A stretch of 64,000 nucleotides of DNA from Salinivibrio kushneri (GCF_027286325.1 NZ_CP114589.1:310001-374000); one strand, 5' to 3'. Positions 27,465-37,078 are shown, numbered from the stretch's first letter. Program-made: numbers and translations. The notes: generated by a model from the sequence alone, not told the origin.

Positions 27465-28061
27465 GGCGACAGCGGTCAGGGTATCGGCGGATGAGGGACC
27501 GTTTTGATGCACTGGCGCCGCTTGCTGCAACCACTCATCTCGCAATACCCCGTAGCGGAGTGAGTCATAGTATTCACCTTGATAATAACGGACGGCACGT
27601 AAGCGCCCTTCCTCGCGCATCCCTAGTGCTTTGGCACAGCGCATCATCCCCGGATTGCCTGACCAGGTTGTTAAGCCAATTCGGTTTACCTGATGACGAA
27701 CAAAGAGTTGATCTATCCAATGTGTCAGTGCTTGTCGACCAACGCCTTTCCCCCAATAGACGGGTTCAAAAATGGTGATCCCCACTTCTAACCATCGGGT
27801 GTGTTTATCTTCCCAATACAAGGTGACATAGCCGACAGGCACATCGTCCACACAAATCACTTGCGCCGTATCACCTGCAATAAAACGTCGGAACAAGCCG
27901 AAGCGAAAAGACCAAAACGAAACAGGCTCTATCGGTGTGTAAGGCGCATCATACTGTTTCCAAGCACGAGAGTAATAAATATTGCGCCAAAAATAACGGG
28001 CTTCGTTTCGCCGTGCCGCTCTCAGACTAACGACTAAGCGTTTAGTTACATCCACATCCAT
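27432..28061 (-). CDS. GNAT-family N-acetyltransferase (RimJ/RimL-like)
   Basis: A 209-residue acetyltransferase. The GNAT core runs from about 60 to 160 with VGYVTLYW, LEVGITIFEPVYWGKGVGRQALTHWI (the acetyl-CoA pyrophosphate loop, a Q/RxxGxG/A variant as WGKGVGR) and NRIGLTTWSGNPGMMRCAKALGM (RimJ/L-like). Substrate unknown; protein N-termini, amino acids or drugs are possible. The C-terminal 35 residues are extra and their coding sequence overlaps the 3' end of the opposing GGDEF-EAL gene. Confidence 0.82.
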   Translation of the reverse strand: MDVDVTKRLVVSLRAARRNEARYFWRNIYYSRAWKQYDAPYTPIEPVSFWSFRFGLFRRFIAGDTAQVICVDDVPVGYVTLYWEDKHTRWLEVGITIFEPVYWGKGVGRQALTHWIDQLFVRHQVNRIGLTTWSGNPGMMRCAKALGMREEGRLRAVRYYQGEYYDSLRYGVLRDEWLQQAAPVHQNGPSSADTLTAVASTMHQDHSLV

Positions 28062-28220
28062 GTCGGGTTACTGCTCTCTCTCTACCAGATGATGGGTGAC
28101 GACGCTACCCCTTCACAACGACCTCGTGTCGGTGTGACCCACAAAGGTACCCAGTCTAACTCAATTAACCACCACATTGGCGACCTCCGTCAAAGAACCC
28201 GTTTTATTGAGTGTAGACGG

Positions 28221-29096
28221 TTACGCGTAAGACCGACGTCTTGATTGTTGTGAGATGGCCACGCCGAGCATAACAAATCCACCGCCCAATAAGTGATACT
28301 GAGTGAGTGTTTCCCCCAACACAACAACGGCGATAGCAGCTGTCATCACGGGAAGAAGGTTCATATACATCGCCGTTCGACTCGCCCCATTGAGCGCGAT
28401 AGCGTGTAGCCAAACCGCTGGAGCAATCACCGAAGCACCCAAGGCGGCAAACCCCACCAATGGGTAAGCGTCCGCGGGGATCGTTGAACTAGGCGCCATC
28501 AACAAGACTGGCAGCAACATGATCACCGCAAACAAGGCTTGCACATACACTGAGACCCAGTTTGACAAGGCCATCGTCCAACGCTTAAGAAGAACGCAAT
28601 ACAGCGCATACGAGGACGCACACACGAGCATCAGCCCATCACCCACAGACGCGCCAGCGTGAAAGAGAGAAAGCGGTTTACCCAACGTCAACATATAGAC
28701 TAATCCGCCGAAGGATAACATGGCCCCGATCACTGCCCGCGCGGTTAAAGGTTGCCCGAGTGTTGGCACACTGATCAACAAACTCAACATGGGCACCAAC
28801 GACATAATCAGCGCCATATTGGTCGCCGTGGTAGTTTGCGCAGCAAAATAGGCAACGGATTGGTTAGTGACCATGCCTAACAACGCTAAAATAGCGAGAC
28901 GTGACGCATAGCAACGCACCGCACGTCGTTGGCGCCATAACGTCGGCAAACAAAACGGCGTTAGTACTAAAATGGCAAAAAACCATCGATAAAACGCCAT
29001 CGCGCCAGGTGCAATCACAGTCACCGACATCTTGTTGACAATCGTATTCACCGACCAAATGAGCACCGCCGCCAATGGCAAGAAAAATGGCATCAT
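28221..29096 (-). CDS. EamA/DMT-family exporter
   Basis: A 291-residue drug/metabolite transporter with ten predicted helices, formed by two EamA repeats of five. The first begins PLAAVLIWSVNTIVNKM and the second near SSYALYCVLLKRW. Family members export amino acids, nucleosides or toxic compounds. The start may be ATG 29096 or 29093. A parS2 site lies 41 bp upstream of it. No neighbouring gene suggests a substrate. Confidence 0.87.
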   Translation of the reverse strand: MMPFFLPLAAVLIWSVNTIVNKMSVTVIAPGAMAFYRWFFAILVLTPFCLPTLWRQRRAVRCYASRLAILALLGMVTNQSVAYFAAQTTTATNMALIMSLVPMLSLLISVPTLGQPLTARAVIGAMLSFGGLVYMLTLGKPLSLFHAGASVGDGLMLVCASSYALYCVLLKRWTMALSNWVSVYVQALFAVIMLLPVLLMAPSSTIPADAYPLVGFAALGASVIAPAVWLHAIALNGASRTAMYMNLLPVMTAAIAVVVLGETLTQYHLLGGGFVMLGVAISQQSRRRSYA

Positions 29097-29137
29097 GGCC
29101 TCGCAAAGCCCAGTATAGCGTGGAAGAAAGTAGGCAG

Positions 29138-29150
29138 TTTACACTGTAAA
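29138..29150. promoter_or_regulatory. parS2 centromere site 2
   Basis: TTTACACTGTAAA, exact match to the chrII ParB2-binding consensus, between the DMT exporter and the 3' end of rctB. Confidence 0.87.
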
Positions 29151-29220
29151 GCGAAGAATAAAACCAATAGGTGACGTGGCCCCCGCCAAACAGGGAAACG
29201 CATCATCGTTGGCAAGGAAG

Positions 29221-29242
29221 AAAAAAGCGGGCAAAGCCCGCT
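29221..29242 (-). terminator. Rho-independent terminator downstream of rctB
   Basis: AGCGGGC / GCCCGCT stem with an AAA loop (29226-29242), followed on the minus strand by six T's. It lies about 125 bp past the rctB stop. Confidence 0.8.
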
Positions 29243-29365
29243 TGGCAAGCGATTAGCCAAATGGTGCCATCAAGGCACCCAATAGGACAAAGGTATCGAG
29301 AGACAGTTTACGTCGCTGAGGCGTGGCGATGTCATTACCACGTCAACAACCTGCAAAATCGCTCA

Positions 29366-31345
29366 CTACCCGCCCATTGCTATGTCATCCAAGGCCTTGA
29401 GAACTTGTCCATCGAGATGGCCCTCAAACACGCGCTGACAGACTTTACGTCTTACGGCTAGGCCAGATATCAGTTTTTCAATAGAAAGGTGTCTGTCATG
29501 CTGTTGTTGGTTATAAAACTCAATCGTACGGCTAAGTGTTTCGTAAGAGACAACTTGGTCACCCACGCGCAACCAATCCAGTTTTTCGAGATACCCCTGA
29601 CACTCCTCGGTAATCACGGATGCGGGATGGCCTGTCATTGCCGATAACGCGGTGATACTGCGTTGCAACGCCTCCTCAGACGTATACTTTGAGAGCACAA
29701 TGGTCAGTTCATCCGCATTAATCTCAACCAAGTGCTTACGTTGTTTCACGCGACGTCCTAAACGGCCACTGCTCTTCTCTTTGCGCTGAATAGGTTCAAA
29801 CTCACCATCAATGATCCCGGAAAGCTGATCAAGGTCTTGGCTGGGAAGGATCTCATTTCTCAGTGGGTTGGGCATGGTGGGTGCCAGCGAGCGTTTGCCC
29901 TCGTTATACATTTTGGCACGAGAGTAGCGAATCACTTCATCCACGTTGCACTTTATATCCATTCGATAGTCAGGATACTTTTTCTCTTCATCTTCGCGCG
30001 TTAACGTTAAATGATACCCCCACAAGTTCACTGCAAAGACAGACTCTGTCACCTTCCCTTCTGCGAGCTTTCTGAGCTCCCGGGTCAAATCACTGGAAAA
30101 ACGGCGCCATTCGATATTACGGGCCATTTTTTGGTTAAGCTCGCTCAGTAGCATGGTATCTTCGAGTCGGCGCGACATACGGCTTCTGAATAGCGAATAA
30201 AGTTGAAACACCAAGGTGTGTTGACGCAATATTTCTGGTGGGAATAAGAAGAAGTAATCACGCGTCATCAGTTCTTCAAAGAACGAAGGCTCCCATACCA
30301 AGATATAAAGGTTGGGCTTGATCCTGACCTCGCCGTCTTCACCCTCTTTGGGCGCTTCCTCTGAGGCGGTAATGGTTCTGGCTAAGAACCGAAATCGGTC
30401 ACTTTTGAACCCTTCTGGCATATTTTCACTGAGCCAACGTCCGGTCAGCTCATGAAGCTGAAAGTCAGTAAACTCGATTCTATCGATACTTTCACGGATG
30501 GCGTCACGCGCTGGACCACTGTCTTTTTTGCCCCGTAGTTGCAAGATATCAGTGATATAGATAGGTGTTTTGTTGCCAATAGATTGGGTTTGTAGCTCGT
30601 AATTGGGCAAATGATGATCATGATACTGCACCGTGAGGGTGAACAGTGCGAACAGTGTCATCAGATCATCCACCGTCATGATCGACTTAGCCGATCGGGT
30701 TTCAATGATCGCTTTCGTACCGCTGATCGCCACCATTGATTTCTGATAGCCCTTTTTTGTTCGCGGTGGTGCGAGCGCTTGATCAATGATCCCAGCCCAG
30801 CTGGTCGGTGATACCAAAATCTGATCTTTTTCACCAGGCATCATAGGTGGTGTGCCCAGTCCGTGCTCACTAAGCAGTTGTCGATTGACTTGCGTTTGCG
30901 CTAACGCTTTCGAACGTTTTTGTTTTACTGCATCGCGGCTTTTTTCTGTCATTAAGCCTGCACTGCCGAGTGATGAAATCAATCGACTCGGGTTAACAAA
31001 CTGATGCAGCATGGTTTTACCTGCTAGTCCTTCTTCAAACCGCACGGGTTGTTGAATGAATAGTCCTAACTGAACAGCAGCACGGAGTCGTTGTTGGATA
31101 GCTGCGCGTGTAAGTTGGCCGTCTGTCGCATCAACCAGTTCTGTGGTCGATACATACCCGTCTTGAGAGGCAAAACCGCGTACCGAAATTAAGTTCAGCA
31201 GCTCTAGAATACTTTTGGTGACCCCTTTAAAGTGCTCATACTGTGCGAGCCAATCAATCAATTGATCGTGTACGGCAAATAAGTGCCCGTCTTTGTGGGA
31301 ACGAGGGGCTTTTATCAAGATTTTTTCGGGTTTACTGGCACTCAT
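29366..31345 (-). CDS. rctB: Chromosome II replication initiator RctB
   Basis: Initiator protein unique to the second chromosome of Vibrionaceae. It binds Dam-methylated iterons and regulatory boxes at oriCII and controls its own gene. The 659-residue length equals the known RctB proteins (about 658). Typical segments include EHFKGVTKSILELLNLIS near the N-terminus and the winged-helix core RDYFFLFPPEILRQHTLVFQLYSLFRSRMSR near residue 365. It is transcribed away from the origin and the iteron array begins about 260 bp upstream of its start. This gene is the strongest single marker that the window is chrII. Confidence 0.97.
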   Translation of the reverse strand: MSASKPEKILIKAPRSHKDGHLFAVHDQLIDWLAQYEHFKGVTKSILELLNLISVRGFASQDGYVSTTELVDATDGQLTRAAIQQRLRAAVQLGLFIQQPVRFEEGLAGKTMLHQFVNPSRLISSLGSAGLMTEKSRDAVKQKRSKALAQTQVNRQLLSEHGLGTPPMMPGEKDQILVSPTSWAGIIDQALAPPRTKKGYQKSMVAISGTKAIIETRSAKSIMTVDDLMTLFALFTLTVQYHDHHLPNYELQTQSIGNKTPIYITDILQLRGKKDSGPARDAIRESIDRIEFTDFQLHELTGRWLSENMPEGFKSDRFRFLARTITASEEAPKEGEDGEVRIKPNLYILVWEPSFFEELMTRDYFFLFPPEILRQHTLVFQLYSLFRSRMSRRLEDTMLLSELNQKMARNIEWRRFSSDLTRELRKLAEGKVTESVFAVNLWGYHLTLTREDEEKKYPDYRMDIKCNVDEVIRYSRAKMYNEGKRSLAPTMPNPLRNEILPSQDLDQLSGIIDGEFEPIQRKEKSSGRLGRRVKQRKHLVEINADELTIVLSKYTSEEALQRSITALSAMTGHPASVITEECQGYLEKLDWLRVGDQVVSYETLSRTIEFYNQQQHDRHLSIEKLISGLAVRRKVCQRVFEGHLDGQVLKALDDIAMGG

Positions 31346-31436
31346 GTCAGCTTAAATCCTTTGTCACGGGCATACTCAACGCGCATTTTTTTTAATTGAG
31401 GTGACGGAAACCGTAAATCGATCACTCTTCCAGGGA

Positions 31437-31560
31437 AAGACTAATAAAAAAAGACCCAAAAAGAAAGATCTTTTTTATTGCGCTTTTTAACTGATCTTTA
31501 TGATTATTCTGATCTAATTTGATGATCTGATCTTATGATCCGAGCGGCTGTGCTGATGTA
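31437..31560. other. Likely DNA-unwinding element of oriCII
   Basis: AT-rich stretch with repeated TGATCT/TGATC/GATGATC motifs (for example near 31482, 31508, 31520-31540) beside the iteron array on the rctB side. In V. cholerae, RctB binds single-stranded ATCA-type repeats in the unwinding element. The assignment here is by position and composition. Confidence 0.6.
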
Positions 31561-31604
31561 AAACCATGATTTTTATGAAGTATAATTTTGCCTTCCTCGA
31601 AAGC

Positions 31605-31726
31605 ATGATCATCAATGTCTTGGAGGCATGATCATCATAACTCTCCAACGATGATCAAGTTAGCCCTGCATCAATGATCAACATCTTACCGCATTGATGA
31701 TCAGATAATAACTGAAACGATGATCA
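31605..31726 (+). repeat. Six-copy RctB iteron array
   Basis: ATGATCA occurs at 31605, 31628, 31651, 31674, 31697 and 31720, each exactly 23 bp apart (about two helical turns). All are in the same orientation and contain the Dam site GATC. This is the arrangement of the minimal V. cholerae ori2 array. Confidence 0.95.
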
Positions 31727-31741
31727 AGCGTGATACACATC

Positions 31742-31750
31742 TTATCCACA
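31742..31750 (+). promoter_or_regulatory. DnaA box of oriCII
   Basis: TTATCCACA, a perfect consensus DnaA box, 15 bp after the last iteron. Confidence 0.88.
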
Positions 31751-32153
31751 GTTATAAGATATCGCTGGTGATGACGTGATTGGATTTGATGGCTAATTCG
31801 GCTAATAAGGCGTAGGAACAATGATCAAGATAGCGCGTTTTTAGCCGATCCGATGAAAAAGCGCGCATGTTGCCAGTAAGGTTAGCGACTATTTCCCTCG
31901 AATCCATCAAATCGAGATGACATTAACAGTATAACCGTCACTCGGATGTATGTGTCCGGTTATTGGAACAATGATCATGTATGGGATCGTGCTGTTCGAT
32001 CATCTTAATGTAAACCGTTGTTTAAGCCACTTGATACGGAGTTAATGACAGGATCCTTCTCGATCCCTTGTTACACCTGACGTTATCCGTAATTTGGCGG
32101 TTTGATAATATCGTTCCGAACAACAGCGCATGGTGGTAGACTTTATCGCCAGT

Positions 32154-32328
32154 CTTGATCATTGTTCCGCAAAATGCAGACACGAGTCGCGTGGATTTGC
32201 GGATGATTTAACCCATCATTCAGCTTGATCATGCTTCCTAAATAACGCTTTTACCTTCGAAAGCATGATCAAGTTATTCCGTCCTTTAAGGCTGTATACC
32301 TTGATCATCGTTACGGGAAAAATGATCA
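32154..32328. repeat. Regulatory RctB boxes in the distal half of oriCII
   Basis: Five ATGATCA-type boxes in mixed orientation. CTTGATCATTGTTCC occurs at 32154-32168; CTTGATCATGCTT (32224-32236) and its exact inverse AAGCATGATCAAG (32261-32273) form a 13-bp inverted pair; further boxes lie at 32302-32308 and 32322-32328. The orientation mix differs from the main array and suggests RctB-mediated control rather than opening. Confidence 0.75.
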
Positions 32329-32477
32329 AAACGGTAGTAAGCGATCGGGTGACTGACAAATGGGTATGTTTTTCAAACCGACTTCCCCGCTTCAGGGATA
32401 AGACGCGATGAATTCGGTTCAAAGACCGGATACCGTAAATTAGCCATTCAAAGATAAGCTTCCGGTTATTCGACTTG

Positions 32478-32490
32478 TTTACATTGTAAA
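32478..32490. promoter_or_regulatory. parS2 centromere site 3 (upstream of parA2)
   Basis: TTTACATTGTAAA, consensus match. It lies about 215 bp before parA2 and may also serve ParB2 autoregulation. Confidence 0.88.
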
Positions 32491-32703
32491 TAAGTGACGC
32501 TGTGACATTTTAAATCTGCTGAACTTATCGCATGGTTTGTCGAGGTGAGTATAAGCGGATATTCGTTGGTATTTTCATCAATCATCCATAATAACAATTG
32601 TGAGCAGGATCTTTATTTGATTGGCTTTTGTTCACCTTTTTATTGTCTTAGATGGAATGTGCTGTACAATCGGCAATTATTTCTCGTTAAGGCGAAAAAG
32701 AAT

Positions 32704-33912
32704 ATGGATAGGGAAAAGACGATTGAAAACCTTCGCAATATCGCCGCGCAGACGAAACAGGTTCAGTCTGATCGGGTCGAGATTGTGATGGAAGAGCGCC
32801 ACGACCAACTCTTTCCACCGATGTCAAAAGCATTAATGGAAACGCGTTCTGGGTTAACGCGGCGCAAGCTTGATGAAGCGATCTCTCGTATGGAGCAAGA
32901 GGGGCATCAGTTTACTAAAAATAATGCTAACCATTATTCAATAACACTCGATGAGGCGCACCAAATCATGGATGCGGCTAACGTACCGACTTTTCATGAG
33001 CGTAAAGGAAAAACCCATAAGCCTTGGGTGGTGAACATCCAAAACCAGAAAGGCGGAACAGGTAAATCCATGAGTGCGGTGCACTTAGCGGCATGTATGG
33101 CTCTCAATTTGGAAAAGCGCTATCGCATTTGTTTAATTGACTTGGATCCACAAGGCTCACTGCGGCTATTCCTCAATCCACAAATCAGTTTGACAGAGCA
33201 AGAGGGGATTTACTCAGCTGTTGACGTTATGTTGGATAATACGCCCCAGCCTGCAGACAAAGACTTCATGATGCGTAATGTCCTACTGCCGACACAGTAT
33301 CCAAACTTAAAAACCATGGCGGCCTTCCCAGAGGATGCGATGTTTAATGCTGAAGCATGGCAAGCATTAGCGACTAGCCAATCTCTGAATGTGGTGGAGT
33401 TACTGCAAGAAAAGGTCATCGACCCAATCAGTGACGAGTTTGACATTATCATGATAGATACAGGCCCGCATATCGATCCGCTGGTGTGGAACGCGATGTA
33501 TGCCTCGAACTCGTTAGTGATCCCTTGTGCGGCAAAACGCCTGGACTGGGCGTCGACAGTGAACTTTTTCCAGCACCTACCACAAGTCTATGAGATGTTC
33601 CCTGAAGACTGGCATGGGCTCGAGTTTGTTCGTTTGATGCCGACTATGTTTGAAGACGACAACAAAAAACAGATTTCGGTCTTAACTGAAATGAATTATC
33701 TTTTGGGTGAACAAGTAATGATGGCGACCATTCCAAGAAGTCGCGCCTTCGAGACATGTGCCGACACGTATAGCACAGTGTTTGATCTTACCTCACAAGA
33801 CTTTGAGGGCGGTAAGAAGACGTTGTCGACAGCCCAAGATGCCGTCCATCGAGTCGGTTTAGAACTTGAGCGTGTGTTGCATAGCCACTGGTCTCAGCTC
33901 AATCAGGAGTAA
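32704..33912 (+). CDS. parA2: Chromosome II partition ATPase ParA2
   Basis: Walker-type (deviant Walker A) ATPase that moves chrII origins to the poles with ParB2. An N-terminal DNA-binding helical domain (residues 1-100, with RSGLTRRKLDEAISRM) precedes the ATPase with KGGTGKS (deviant Walker A) and LIDLDPQGSL. Length is 402 aa from ATG 32704, matching ParA2 (about 405). An earlier frame start at 32545 adds 53 residues unlike the family, so I reject it. It is followed 10 bp later by parB2, in the same operon. Confidence 0.95.
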   Translation: MDREKTIENLRNIAAQTKQVQSDRVEIVMEERHDQLFPPMSKALMETRSGLTRRKLDEAISRMEQEGHQFTKNNANHYSITLDEAHQIMDAANVPTFHERKGKTHKPWVVNIQNQKGGTGKSMSAVHLAACMALNLEKRYRICLIDLDPQGSLRLFLNPQISLTEQEGIYSAVDVMLDNTPQPADKDFMMRNVLLPTQYPNLKTMAAFPEDAMFNAEAWQALATSQSLNVVELLQEKVIDPISDEFDIIMIDTGPHIDPLVWNAMYASNSLVIPCAAKRLDWASTVNFFQHLPQVYEMFPEDWHGLEFVRLMPTMFEDDNKKQISVLTEMNYLLGEQVMMATIPRSRAFETCADTYSTVFDLTSQDFEGGKKTLSTAQDAVHRVGLELERVLHSHWSQLNQE

Positions 33913-33921
33913 TCAAGAAAA

Positions 33922-34893
33922 ATGGCCATTAAGACCTCTGATTTAAATGCGCGTTTGTTTGCCAAAGCAGACAAGCGACGAGCGACGACAACGCAAGAAG
34001 CTCAGAGTGCAGCGAGTGAGAAAGCGGCAGTCATTGAACTGGCAGTTGCCGGCGAGCACACGGTTGAATTTGAGCTGGTAAAAGTCCCTGCCGGTGAGAT
34101 CCGAGATAAAACGACTGTTTTTGACAAGAATGCGCGAGAGCAGTCATTTCTGAATGAACTCGCCTTATCCGATATTTTGGTGACGTTAAAAGCGCATGGC
34201 CAGCAGTACCCTGCAGTGGGTCGTTGGCTCGACGACGGTCGTATCGAAGTTCTCGACGGTAGCCGACGCCGCATGTCGTGTCTGATTGCGGAACAAGATT
34301 TCTTAGTATACGTGGCGAAAGGCATTAGTACTCGTCATGCTAAATTCTTGTCAGATGTCGCGAATGCGCACAAACCGTTATCGCTTTATGAACGCGGTAA
34401 AGAGATGCAGGCAATGTTAGACAGTGGCGAAGTGAGTGATCAAAAAGCATTGGCGAGTGCATGTCAGTGCAGTGAGGCCTTGGTCAGTGGCGCCTTAAAA
34501 GCCGCCGCCCTGCCCTTACCGCTACTGCAGGCCTATCCGAGTGTATCTGAGCTGGGACGGCCGACCATTGTGAAGTTGCACCGCTTGTATTTCAGTCTCG
34601 ACGCGTCACTGCAACAAAAGCTGGTTGCTAAGCTTGGAGACACGCCTTTATGGCAACAGGTGGATGCGCAAGGTGTCACGCGTATTACGCGAGAAGTCAC
34701 CCAGTTGATTGAGCAGTTTAAGGATGAACTTGTCGAGCCGACATCCAGTGAAAAAGAGCAAGCGCAAACGCTGCTTGAAGGGCGTGCGTCATACCGACGT
34801 AAAGGCAACAATTTGAGTATTAACCTCAAGAAAATCAGTGACGATGACGCGGAGCGTATTTTAGCGCTGATTAAACAAACACTCGATAGCTAA
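33922..34893 (+). CDS. parB2: Chromosome II centromere-binding protein ParB2
   Basis: Binds parS2 sites and stimulates ParA2. The 323 residues match ParB2 size. The ParB/Spo0J N-terminal motif is visible as VLDGSRRRMSCL, near 110-122, and the downstream HTH region as LASACQCSEALVSGAL near 175. The C-terminal basic end follows. It is the second gene of the parAB2 operon and is ended by a clear terminator. The seven parS2 sites in this window are its probable targets. Confidence 0.95.
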   Translation: MAIKTSDLNARLFAKADKRRATTTQEAQSAASEKAAVIELAVAGEHTVEFELVKVPAGEIRDKTTVFDKNAREQSFLNELALSDILVTLKAHGQQYPAVGRWLDDGRIEVLDGSRRRMSCLIAEQDFLVYVAKGISTRHAKFLSDVANAHKPLSLYERGKEMQAMLDSGEVSDQKALASACQCSEALVSGALKAAALPLPLLQAYPSVSELGRPTIVKLHRLYFSLDASLQQKLVAKLGDTPLWQQVDAQGVTRITREVTQLIEQFKDELVEPTSSEKEQAQTLLEGRASYRRKGNNLSINLKKISDDDAERILALIKQTLDS

Positions 34894-34918
34894 TTTCTCT
34901 GCCGGAATCGAGACAGTA

Positions 34919-34951
34919 AAAACGACATGCCTAGCGTGTCGTTTTTTTTTT
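34919..34951 (+). terminator. Terminator of parAB2
   Basis: AAACGACA / TGTCGTTT stem (from 34919; loop about TGCCTAGCG) followed by ten T's at 34942-34951. Confidence 0.92.
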
Positions 34952-34997
34952 GCGTGTTATCATCCCCTATCCGCTTGGTAAAAAGCCTTATGGAAAC

Positions 34998-37025
34998 ATG
35001 ATGACCTTACCCACTTTGAAAGACTTTTTTGAGCCGCTTATCTTACGTGCTGTGCATCAATCCCACCGCCAACTGGTTTGTGTTGATCAGGATTTAGCGA
35101 CTGTACTTGCTGGATTTGATGAGACACAACCCCCATTGATTGTGGGAAGCACTGAGCATGGTTTGAGTTGGCGCCAAGCACATCAAAAGTTAGGACAAGA
35201 ATGTGGTCATTTAGTGGTAGAGGTGAACGCGCAATTCAATGCCGAAGCCTTTTGTGCCATTGCTGGTTGCTGCCGTGCGGGTGCGTTAATTGTGCTCCGG
35301 ATCGCCGCCCTCGATGATGATATTCCCCCATCCGTGCAACGCCTTCTTCGGTGTTTAAGTGAAGACGATAGCGTCGCATTTAATTGTCATTGGCTGCATC
35401 GTTTACCTCAGCAACGTCCAGCGAAACATCAAACGCATTCAGTGACTCAGGAAGATGCGATTGCAGCCGTGGAAAAAGTCGTGACTGGACATCGGCGTCG
35501 TCCTCTGCTGCTAACCGCTGATCGTGGTCGGGGTAAATCCGCTGCGCTAGGGATAGCTGCGGCTAACTTGATGATGAATAAGCCAAGACGCATCATTGTG
35601 TCATCGCCTTCCCCTGCCCATGCAGCAACGCTTTTTCATCATTTAAAAGCCACACTTAAGGTCGATGAGGCGGGGCAAAATATCGACTATCAAGGAAGCC
35701 AGGTACGCTTTATTGCCCCTGATGCACTGCTACAAGACGCGCCAGCGGCAGATTTGTTATTGGTCGATGAAGCGGCTGCGATCCCACTGCCGATAATAAG
35801 CCAATGGCTTAATCAATACAGTCGCGTCGCGATTGCAACGACGGAACATGGTTATGAAGGGACAGGACGTGCTTTTACTCTCCGACTCAAGCAAATGTTG
35901 GATGTTGAGCAGCCGCAATGGCGCACATTAAAGCTCACGGCGCCCATGCGATGGGCTGACGATGATCCGGTTGAGCGAACCTTGAACGCTATCTTTTTAC
36001 TTAATTGTGATGACGGCTTAGCGATCGATCAGGCCGATATGCTTGAGACAGAGTGGGTTAACGATATAGTGATTGCACCGCTTAGCCGTCATCAGTTGCA
36101 TCGAGACGAGGCGTGTTTACGGCAGCTATTCACCTTACTGATCGCGGCCCACTATCAGACATCCCCTAATGACTTAGCCCGTCTTCTGGATGATGATGCG
36201 GTTTTAATCTTTGCCGGCTGGCTCAATAATAAATTGGTTGCTGCGTGTGTGGTGAGTCAAGAGGGAGGACTTGATTGGCAAACTTGCCACGCGGTGGTCG
36301 CAGGACAACGCCGGGTAAAAGGTCATCTTTTTAGCCAATCTGTCGCTGCGCATTTGGGGAGCGTTGAGGTCTTGCATGATCGTCTTTGGCGAGTGCAACG
36401 CATTGCTGTGGCCGAACCTTATCGACAGCAAGGTGTCGGTCAACGGTTGCTAGCTGCCGTGAATAAGCACGCCGCTGAATCCTCAGTGGTTGGGATAGGT
36501 GTTAGCTTTGGTGCAACCGCATCGCTGACTCCGTTTTGGTTTAAGCAAGGATTTAAGCCGGTTAAGCTGGGATTAAAACGTGATCAAGCCAGTGGTTGTT
36601 ATTCGCTGCAAATGCTTAAACCTATACAGCCCTTGAGATGGTGTGATCAGGCGTTGTGCTTATTTAGGCAAAACCTTCCCATTCAGATGCTCACTAGCCA
36701 CCAACGGATGGAAACTGATATTGCTGCGTCTATCATTTCAGGGTTACCAACTGCACCGCTATCGGAAGAAGTAAGACAACAACTCGATGGTTTTGTCGCC
36801 GGTGGAGTGGGGGTTGATGCCGCACTCTCGAGTCTACAGGCTTGGTTATATCATCATATCGGTCATTATGGGGAACAGGGTGAAAATGCCACATTACCCA
36901 TTTTGGTTAGCCGCATTTTATTAGGATTACCTTGGTCTATTGTTTGCACTAGGTATCGACTGGCAGGAAAGAGAGACGCGGAATCTCGGATAAGAGATTA
37001 TGTTCAAACGCACATGACGACATGA
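34998..37025 (+). CDS. tmcA: tRNA(Met) cytidine acetyltransferase TmcA
   Basis: Makes N4-acetylcytidine at the wobble position of elongator tRNA-Met using ATP and acetyl-CoA. Domain order is normal: an N-terminal DUF1726 part, an ATPase with TADRGRGKSAALG (Walker A, around residue 172-184) and LLLVDEAAAIP (Walker B), then a GNAT domain with RIAVAEPYRQQGVGQRLL, and a tRNA-binding tail. Length from ATG 34998 is 675 residues (E. coli 671). The start at ATG 34950 would overlap the parB2 terminator. It lies between the partition genes and a parS2 cluster. Confidence 0.94.
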   Translation: MMTLPTLKDFFEPLILRAVHQSHRQLVCVDQDLATVLAGFDETQPPLIVGSTEHGLSWRQAHQKLGQECGHLVVEVNAQFNAEAFCAIAGCCRAGALIVLRIAALDDDIPPSVQRLLRCLSEDDSVAFNCHWLHRLPQQRPAKHQTHSVTQEDAIAAVEKVVTGHRRRPLLLTADRGRGKSAALGIAAANLMMNKPRRIIVSSPSPAHAATLFHHLKATLKVDEAGQNIDYQGSQVRFIAPDALLQDAPAADLLLVDEAAAIPLPIISQWLNQYSRVAIATTEHGYEGTGRAFTLRLKQMLDVEQPQWRTLKLTAPMRWADDDPVERTLNAIFLLNCDDGLAIDQADMLETEWVNDIVIAPLSRHQLHRDEACLRQLFTLLIAAHYQTSPNDLARLLDDDAVLIFAGWLNNKLVAACVVSQEGGLDWQTCHAVVAGQRRVKGHLFSQSVAAHLGSVEVLHDRLWRVQRIAVAEPYRQQGVGQRLLAAVNKHAAESSVVGIGVSFGATASLTPFWFKQGFKPVKLGLKRDQASGCYSLQMLKPIQPLRWCDQALCLFRQNLPIQMLTSHQRMETDIAASIISGLPTAPLSEEVRQQLDGFVAGGVGVDAALSSLQAWLYHHIGHYGEQGENATLPILVSRILLGLPWSIVCTRYRLAGKRDAESRIRDYVQTHMTT

Positions 37026-37029
37026 TCTA

Positions 37030-37042
37030 TTTACACTGTAAA
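37030..37042. promoter_or_regulatory. parS2 centromere site 4
   Basis: TTTACACTGTAAA, 4 bp past the tmcA stop codon; first of a tight cluster of three. Confidence 0.88.
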
Positions 37043-37065
37043 CTGAACACGTGCCAGTGACTTGG

Positions 37066-37078
37066 TTTACAGTGTAAA
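37066..37078. promoter_or_regulatory. parS2 centromere site 5
   Basis: TTTACAGTGTAAA, 36 bp start-to-start from site 4. Confidence 0.88.

Larger units (their letters stand above)
31346..32703. other. Replication origin oriCII between rctB and parA2
   Basis: A 1.36-kb noncoding region rich in GATC. In order from rctB: an AT-rich stretch (about 31437-31560), six evenly spaced iterons (31605-31726), a perfect DnaA box (31742-31750), then a second half with scattered ATGATCA boxes at 31821, 31971, 32156 (minus), 32226 (minus), 32265, 32302 (minus) and 32322. The second half ends in a parS2 site. This two-part plan (minimal origin plus incompatibility/regulatory part) matches V. cholerae ori2. 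Confidence 0.93.

Noticed and set aside
29171..29461. 96-aa plus-strand reading frame
   Set aside because: It covers the rctB terminator and the antisense of the rctB end, with no family likeness.
32216..32422. 68-aa minus-strand reading frame inside oriCII
   Set aside because: It runs over several RctB boxes and the inverted repeat, has no good ribosome site, and resembles no family. It is at best a non-translated rctA-like transcript.
32545..32703. 53-residue N-terminal extension of ParA2 (GTG start)
   Set aside because: The extension is hydrophobic and unlike ParA2, while ATG 32704 gives the family start and length.
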